Below are positions 35,838 to 38,866 of a stretch of 38,866 nucleotides of DNA, piece by piece; position 1 is the first letter of the stretch, and each line of letters begins with the position of its first letter. Where the stretch lies: assembly GCA_041686375.1 (NCBI GenBank), contig JAWLEB010000027.1, positions 1 through 38,866 on the forward strand, read 5' to 3'. A program made the translations under genes and the position numbers. The notes under the pieces were generated by a model. That model saw only the letters and a list, made by a program, of their open reading frames with translations. It was not told the DNA's origin and searched no databases. Origin of the DNA: JAGXLC01 sp041686375 (GTDB lineage: Bacteria; Bacteroidota; Bacteroidia; Bacteroidales; UBA12077).

Positions 35838-35967
35838 TAATCCCCCGTCCGCAATAAATTTTTTAATTCCAACTGGAATTATATGCTTTTTATATGGTTA
35901 AGTAAAAGACAATAAACCATTTACAACCTCCGTTGATTAAAACGTAAAATTCAAAAACGAGGTCGCT

Positions 35968-37113
35968 ATGAAAAATTTTAGAGACTTAAATTTTGAAAAA
36001 TTACACCAAAATAGAACTAAACATAATGTTACCGTTTATATTTCTGCTTCTGAGGCAGATCCTGAAACGAAAGAAAATCAAAACCGGATTAAGCTGAAGA
36101 ATAAAATTAAAACTGCGGGAAATATGCTGATGGATAAGGGATTTAAGAAACAAGAAGCAGAAATGTTTCTTAAACCTGCATACGACTTAATTGAAGATTC
36201 ACAATTACTGCGGAACTTATGGGGTGGTCTGATTTTATTTCTTAATGAGAAGTATTTTGATTATTTTAATGTGGAAAACAACTGGGATGATGCAGCCTAT
36301 GCTGGCGAAGAGTTTTATTTGTCTCCGGTTATTGAATCGGCAATAAAAAACAGAACATTCTTTGTTCTTTTGATTAATCTTTCCGGGGTGCAACTCTATA
36401 AAGCTGATCAATTCAATATTGAAGAAGTCAACATTGAAGAGTTTGTTCCTGAAAATTTTGAGGAAGCAATTGGTTTTGATTATAAAGACAGGCTGTATCA
36501 ACATGTCAGTGCACACACTCCACAAGGACAAACGTTTTACCATGGGCATGCTGAAGGAGAAGAAGAGAAGAAAGAGGAGGTAAGAAGGTTTTTGAATCAA
36601 GTAGATAAAGGATTGATGGATTTTATGCGTAATAAAAAAGATCCCTTACTTGTTGCGTCCGTGGATTATATTTTTTCAGCTTTCAGAGAGATGACAAATT
36701 ATAAGTTTTTGGTAGATGAGAATATTTCTATCAGCCCGAAAGAAAGCCGGATGGTGAATTTGCATGAAAAGGGGCTTAAAATTATGGAGAAAATTAGACA
36801 AAAGGAGTTGCAGGAGGACATTGAAAAATATCAGGATATTAAAGAGAAGACAGATATTATTGAAGAGATTGTTTTGAGAGCACTACAAGGTAGAATAAGC
36901 ACACTTTTTGTAAATAAACAGGAGACGGAATGGGGTATTGTTGATGAGGATAGTTTTAAGGTTAAAGTCAAAGATAACTCTAAGCCGATGGATAAAGAAT
37001 TGTTAAATTATGCGGTTATTAATACTTATTTTACTGCGGGTACTATTTACTTTATAGAACCTGAAGCAATGCCTGATACCGATGCCAAACTTTGCGGTAT
37101 TTACAGGTATTGA
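35968..37113 (+). CDS. Bacterial aeRF1/Pelota-like protein, Balon-type ribosome hibernation factor (baeRF family 3)
   Basis: 381 residues, cytosolic, no signal or TM. An N-terminal domain (VTVYISASEADPETKENQNRIKLKNKI, seen in part) leads to a central domain with LLINLSGVQLYKADQF and a loop region with GQTFYHGHAEGEEEKKEE (about residues 188-205). A C-terminal L7Ae/RF1-like domain ends LCGIYRY. This matches the bacterial archaeo-eukaryotic release factor family 3. A Psychrobacter member, Balon, was found bound in the A site of vacant ribosomes in stressed cells. Expected role: sheltering ribosomes in stationary phase or under stress. A 6-bp palindrome, AATTCC-AACT-GGAATT, at 35865-35880 lies 87 nt upstream and may be regulatory. 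Family assignment is from sequence memory. Confidence 0.72.
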   Translation: MKNFRDLNFEKLHQNRTKHNVTVYISASEADPETKENQNRIKLKNKIKTAGNMLMDKGFKKQEAEMFLKPAYDLIEDSQLLRNLWGGLILFLNEKYFDYFNVENNWDDAAYAGEEFYLSPVIESAIKNRTFFVLLINLSGVQLYKADQFNIEEVNIEEFVPENFEEAIGFDYKDRLYQHVSAHTPQGQTFYHGHAEGEEEKKEEVRRFLNQVDKGLMDFMRNKKDPLLVASVDYIFSAFREMTNYKFLVDENISISPKESRMVNLHEKGLKIMEKIRQKELQEDIEKYQDIKEKTDIIEEIVLRALQGRISTLFVNKQETEWGIVDEDSFKVKVKDNSKPMDKELLNYAVINTYFTAGTIYFIEPEAMPDTDAKLCGIYRY

Positions 37114-37156
37114 TTTATTTGCCTTATGATTAAAAATAATATCAATGATGGTTTAT

Positions 37157-37186
37157 AAGTCCTTGGGAATATTCCGGGGACTTTTA
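37157..37186 (+). terminator. Probable terminator after the Balon-like gene
   Basis: AAGTCCTTGGGA (37157-37168) can pair with TTCCGGGGACTT (37172-37183, using G-U pairs) around an ATA loop, followed by a short T-rich run. It lies 44 nt after the stop and before the DUF456 start chosen here, which argues against the longer ORF start at 37145. Confidence 0.5.
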
Positions 37187-37213
37187 TATCTTTATACTCA
37201 ATTTTATTGTATT

Positions 37214-37702
37214 ATGGATTACATATTATTAGGTCTGGCGGTTGTTTTAATGTTAATAGGAATAGCAGGATGTATAATTCCTGTTGTTCCGGGACCGCCT
37301 TTAAGCTACGGGGGCATTTTGTTAATTCACTTCACCCGTTTTGCTGATTTTACTTCTAACTTTCTCATCTTATTTGCTTTACTTGCAATTTTAGTAACTA
37401 TCCTTGATTATTTTGTCCCAATTTGGGGTACAAGGAGATTTGGCGGTACTAAATACGGGAGTTGGGGCGCTACCATTGGGGTGGTTTTAGGACTCTTCTT
37501 TTTTCCTCCTTTAGGTATAATTATTTTGCCTTTCGTAGGTGCTGTCATTGGTGAAACCATTAAAGGGTCAAAATTTGACGCTTCCATGAGAGCCGGGGTA
37601 GGTTCTTTTCTTGGCTTTCTTATGGGTACCGGGATCAAGCTTATGGTATCACTGATTATGGCTTACTATTTTATAAGTGAACTGATGCAGGGTGTTGGAT
37701 GA
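37214..37702 (+). CDS. DUF456 family membrane protein
   Basis: 162 residues from the ATG at 37214 (MDYILLGLAVVLMLIG). An upstream ATG at 37145 would prepend 23 residues that overlap a terminator hairpin. Four hydrophobic segments are rich in glycine: the first loop has CIIPVVPGPPLSYGG, a Pro-Gly-rich signature of DUF456, and later come FGGTKYGSWGATIG and the glycine-zipper-like GAVIGETIKGSKFDASMRAGVGSFLGF. Inner-membrane protein of unknown function. Convergent with the siaC-like gene; an AT-rich hairpin at 37714-37737 between them is too weak to call. Confidence 0.82.
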   Translation: MDYILLGLAVVLMLIGIAGCIIPVVPGPPLSYGGILLIHFTRFADFTSNFLILFALLAILVTILDYFVPIWGTRRFGGTKYGSWGATIGVVLGLFFFPPLGIIILPFVGAVIGETIKGSKFDASMRAGVGSFLGFLMGTGIKLMVSLIMAYYFISELMQGVG

Positions 37703-37750
37703 AATTTTTTCTGAAATCAATGTATGTTTTGATTTTGTAAGGAGAGGTAT

Positions 37751-38185
37751 TTATTTATAGCATATATATTCAAATTCAATACCCAGGAGTTCTTCCAGTT
37801 GTCTTCCTGAGTCTAAAATGTCATCATCTCCTTGCTGGTAACTCCAGGTAATATTAAGTTGTTTGCCTTTTTCCTTTAAATTAGATATTAGCTGGATAAG
37901 CTCCAGAAGCATTTTGAATGACGAAGAATTAAAATATTCCAAATCAAACTTCACAGTAGTTACCTCAGGGGCTTTGTTTAGATAATTAGTGAGCCACTCA
38001 AGAATAGGATAATAAAAATTTCCGGTGTTTTCAGGAAGAGAGTAGCCTCTCAGGCTAATAAGTCCCTGCTCCTCATCGAGTATAACATCTGGTGTATGTT
38101 CAGTCCCCTCTACTTGCACTGACTTTTTCTTAATAATGGTACTAATATTTTCTGCTATGATGATTTTATACTTTTGTTGTGTCAT
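37751..38185 (-). CDS. SiaC/DUF1987-family regulatory phosphoprotein
   Basis: 144 residues. It matches DUF1987 through TPDVILD (31-37), GLISLRGYSLPENT (41-54), FYYPILEWL (57-65), the strand-helix VKFDLEYFNSSSFKMLLELI (78-97, in part) and YQQGDDDIL near 117. In Pseudomonas the family member SiaC switches a diguanylate cyclase on or off according to phosphorylation by SiaB and dephosphorylation by SiaA, at a Thr in the NTSS-like turn. Here that turn reads NSSS, so Ser87 would be the acceptor. No SiaA, SiaB or SiaD homologue is adjacent. Its promoter/leader region is homologous to that of mazG. Confidence 0.82.
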   Translation of the reverse strand: MTQQKYKIIIAENISTIIKKKSVQVEGTEHTPDVILDEEQGLISLRGYSLPENTGNFYYPILEWLTNYLNKAPEVTTVKFDLEYFNSSSFKMLLELIQLISNLKEKGKQLNITWSYQQGDDDILDSGRQLEELLGIEFEYICYK

Positions 38186-38321
38186 TAGAATAAAGTTAGA
38201 TTATTAGTTTCCTACTCTGAGATTTATTGCTACAAAAGTCAACGTAAGTTAATTCTGCATCCCATGGAACCCTCATGGTTATACATAGGCTTTTGTATAT
38301 GTTATTGGATGAGGGTTTCAT
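38186..38321 (-). repeat. Duplicated upstream module, copy B (siaC-like gene)
   Basis: Leftward copy of the module described at 23516-23674. On the minus strand ATGAAACCCTCAT (38321-38309) and ATGAGGGTTCCAT (38276-38264) form a 12-of-13 inverted repeat around a 32-nt spacer. Then 78 nt lead to the ATG at 38185, the same distance as in mazG. Blocks shared with copy A include ACAAAAGCCT in the loop, the segment GTAG-n-AATAAAT-n-TCAGA in the middle and TAATCTAACTTTAT just before the start. Sequence beyond 38321 shows no similarity to that beyond the mazG copy. Confidence 0.85.
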
Positions 38322-38866
38322 TGGTATATTATCTGTTAATTTTTGCCAAATGAATGCAGCATATTAATGGTTTGACATGAGTTAAACTGCTTCTTACTCT
38401 ATCTAACGCAGAATTGAAGGGGTGGTTGGTAAAATATGGATAATCTGGTGGTTTAATTTGATTAATGGCTTGATTTTTTTGATTAATGGAGTCTCTCTAA
38501 AAGCGGGCTTTTTTCTATTATTTAAATACATTGCATAACCCAGGCGCGTGGGGGATGGTGATGTGGCTTATTTAACTGACACCATGCTGAAAAGCATGGT
38601 GCTGTACTCATGGAGTGTAGCAACTGCGGTTAGTTTGGCAGCATAAGAATAGCACCACGATTTATCGTGATGATCCGAAATATCTGCCATACCCCACCTC
38701 CGGCCCGTTCACGGGCTTCCAATCAATAACGGAGACCAGGAATTTCTCTAAATACAAAAAAAATAAGCCTGTTTTGTGCATTGGGTCACCCACTTTTGAT
38801 TTTCATATTTAAGAGTTGATTTTGCAAATCAGTTGGCTGCAAAATTTTAGTTTTGATCTTTCTCGA
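38322..38866. other. Non-coding right end of the window
   Basis: No plausible coding sequence was found. Contents: a 12-bp direct repeat, TTTGATTAATGG, at 38457-38468 and 38478-38489; a weak hairpin with T tract, AAAAG-CGGG-CTTTT, at 38499-38512; a cluster of stronger hairpins at 38580-38717; and an 8-bp inverted repeat, ATTTTGCA (38819-38826) with TGCAAAAT (38838-38845). Confidence 0.6.
38580..38717. repeat. Inverted pair of REP-like hairpins, possible structured RNA
   Basis: Hairpin 1 is CACCATGCT-GAAA-AGCATGGTG (38580-38601, 9 bp with a GAAA loop). Hairpin 2 is CACGA-TTTA-TCGTG (38656-38669... stem 38656-38660 and 38665-38669), enclosed by TGGCAG (38636-38641) pairing with CTGCCA (38684-38689). 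Hairpin 3 is GCCCG-TTCA-CGGGC (38703-38716). Hairpin 1 on the plus strand is flanked by TGGTGCTGTACTCATGG, and hairpin 2 on the minus strand by TGGTGCTATTCTTATGC, so the first two look like related units facing each other, as in BIME-type REP pairs. No RAYT transposase is in the window. Confidence 0.5.

Noticed and set aside
35865..35890. Possible sigma-54 promoter (TGGAATTATATGC)
   Set aside because: The GG and GC dinucleotides are 10 nt apart rather than the required 12, and the palindrome AATTCC-AACT-GGAATT explains the GG.
37145..37213. Longer N-terminus for the DUF456 protein
   Set aside because: The extra 23 codons overlap a terminator-like hairpin (37157-37183) and lack the family's hydrophobic start, which begins at 37214.
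38580..38740. tRNA, tmRNA, SRP or RNase P RNA at the right end
   Set aside because: Hairpins are present, but no cloverleaf, CCA end, T-loop consensus, tag peptide or conserved RNase P/SRP cores could be found.

Overview
The window looks like a chromosomal stretch of a Bacteroidota bacterium, probably an anaerobic or facultative Bacteroidales/Marinilabiliales-type organism. The support is a set of lineage-typical genes: a DUF5606 protein, a DUF3276/PUR-alpha-like protein, a long-form NusB of about 316 residues, a FeoA-FeoB fusion with a small Cys-rich partner, an ftsK-lolA pair, a YbbR-coaE pair and a SusC-like TonB receptor with a carboxypeptidase-like N-terminal domain. Several -7 boxes fit the Bacteroidota consensus TAnnTTTG, and Shine-Dalgarno sequences are mostly absent.

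Layout. 1-470: remnant of a YoeB/Txe toxin gene next to a small palindromic element. 516-7566: a secreted S9 peptidase (-), a TPR lipoprotein (+), a degenerate 90-nt duplication, then a TonB receptor and a His-rich membrane protein (-) that look like a metal-uptake pair. 7760-12240: a cobalamin-riboswitch operon (+) with a DUF71 ATPase, BtuF, CobO/BtuR, BtuC and BtuD, followed by what looks like the eroded 5' end of cobD. 12268-14364: arcB and arcC (-), for citrulline breakdown to ATP. 14486-18482: a lipoprotein, ftsK and lolA (+). 18488-22577: phoH, purC and a 7TM-HD (PgpH-like) c-di-AMP phosphodiesterase (-). 22708-27547: a DUF62 SAM hydrolase, mazG and a large hybrid histidine kinase (+). 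27567-32370: the block nusB, DUF1573, yajC, ybbR, coaE, TerB-DnaJ, DUF5606 (-). 32537-38185: DUF3276, feoAB with its small partner, a Balon-like ribosome hibernation factor, DUF456 (+) and a SiaC-like protein (-). 38186-38866: repeats and non-coding sequence.

The most unusual thing found is a duplicated upstream module. The regions immediately 5' of mazG (23516-23674) and of the siaC-like gene (38186-38321, minus strand) are homologous. Each has a hairpin with 13-nt arms, ATGAAACCCTCAT and ATGAGGGTTTCAT (one arm mismatch in the siaC copy), then exactly 78 nt to the start codon. Homology stops at the ATG, and the two genes are unrelated. It may be a mobile or duplicated promoter/leader cassette, or a cis-regulatory RNA. 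No complete defence system, CRISPR array, prophage, intact transposase, tRNA or rRNA gene was recognised.
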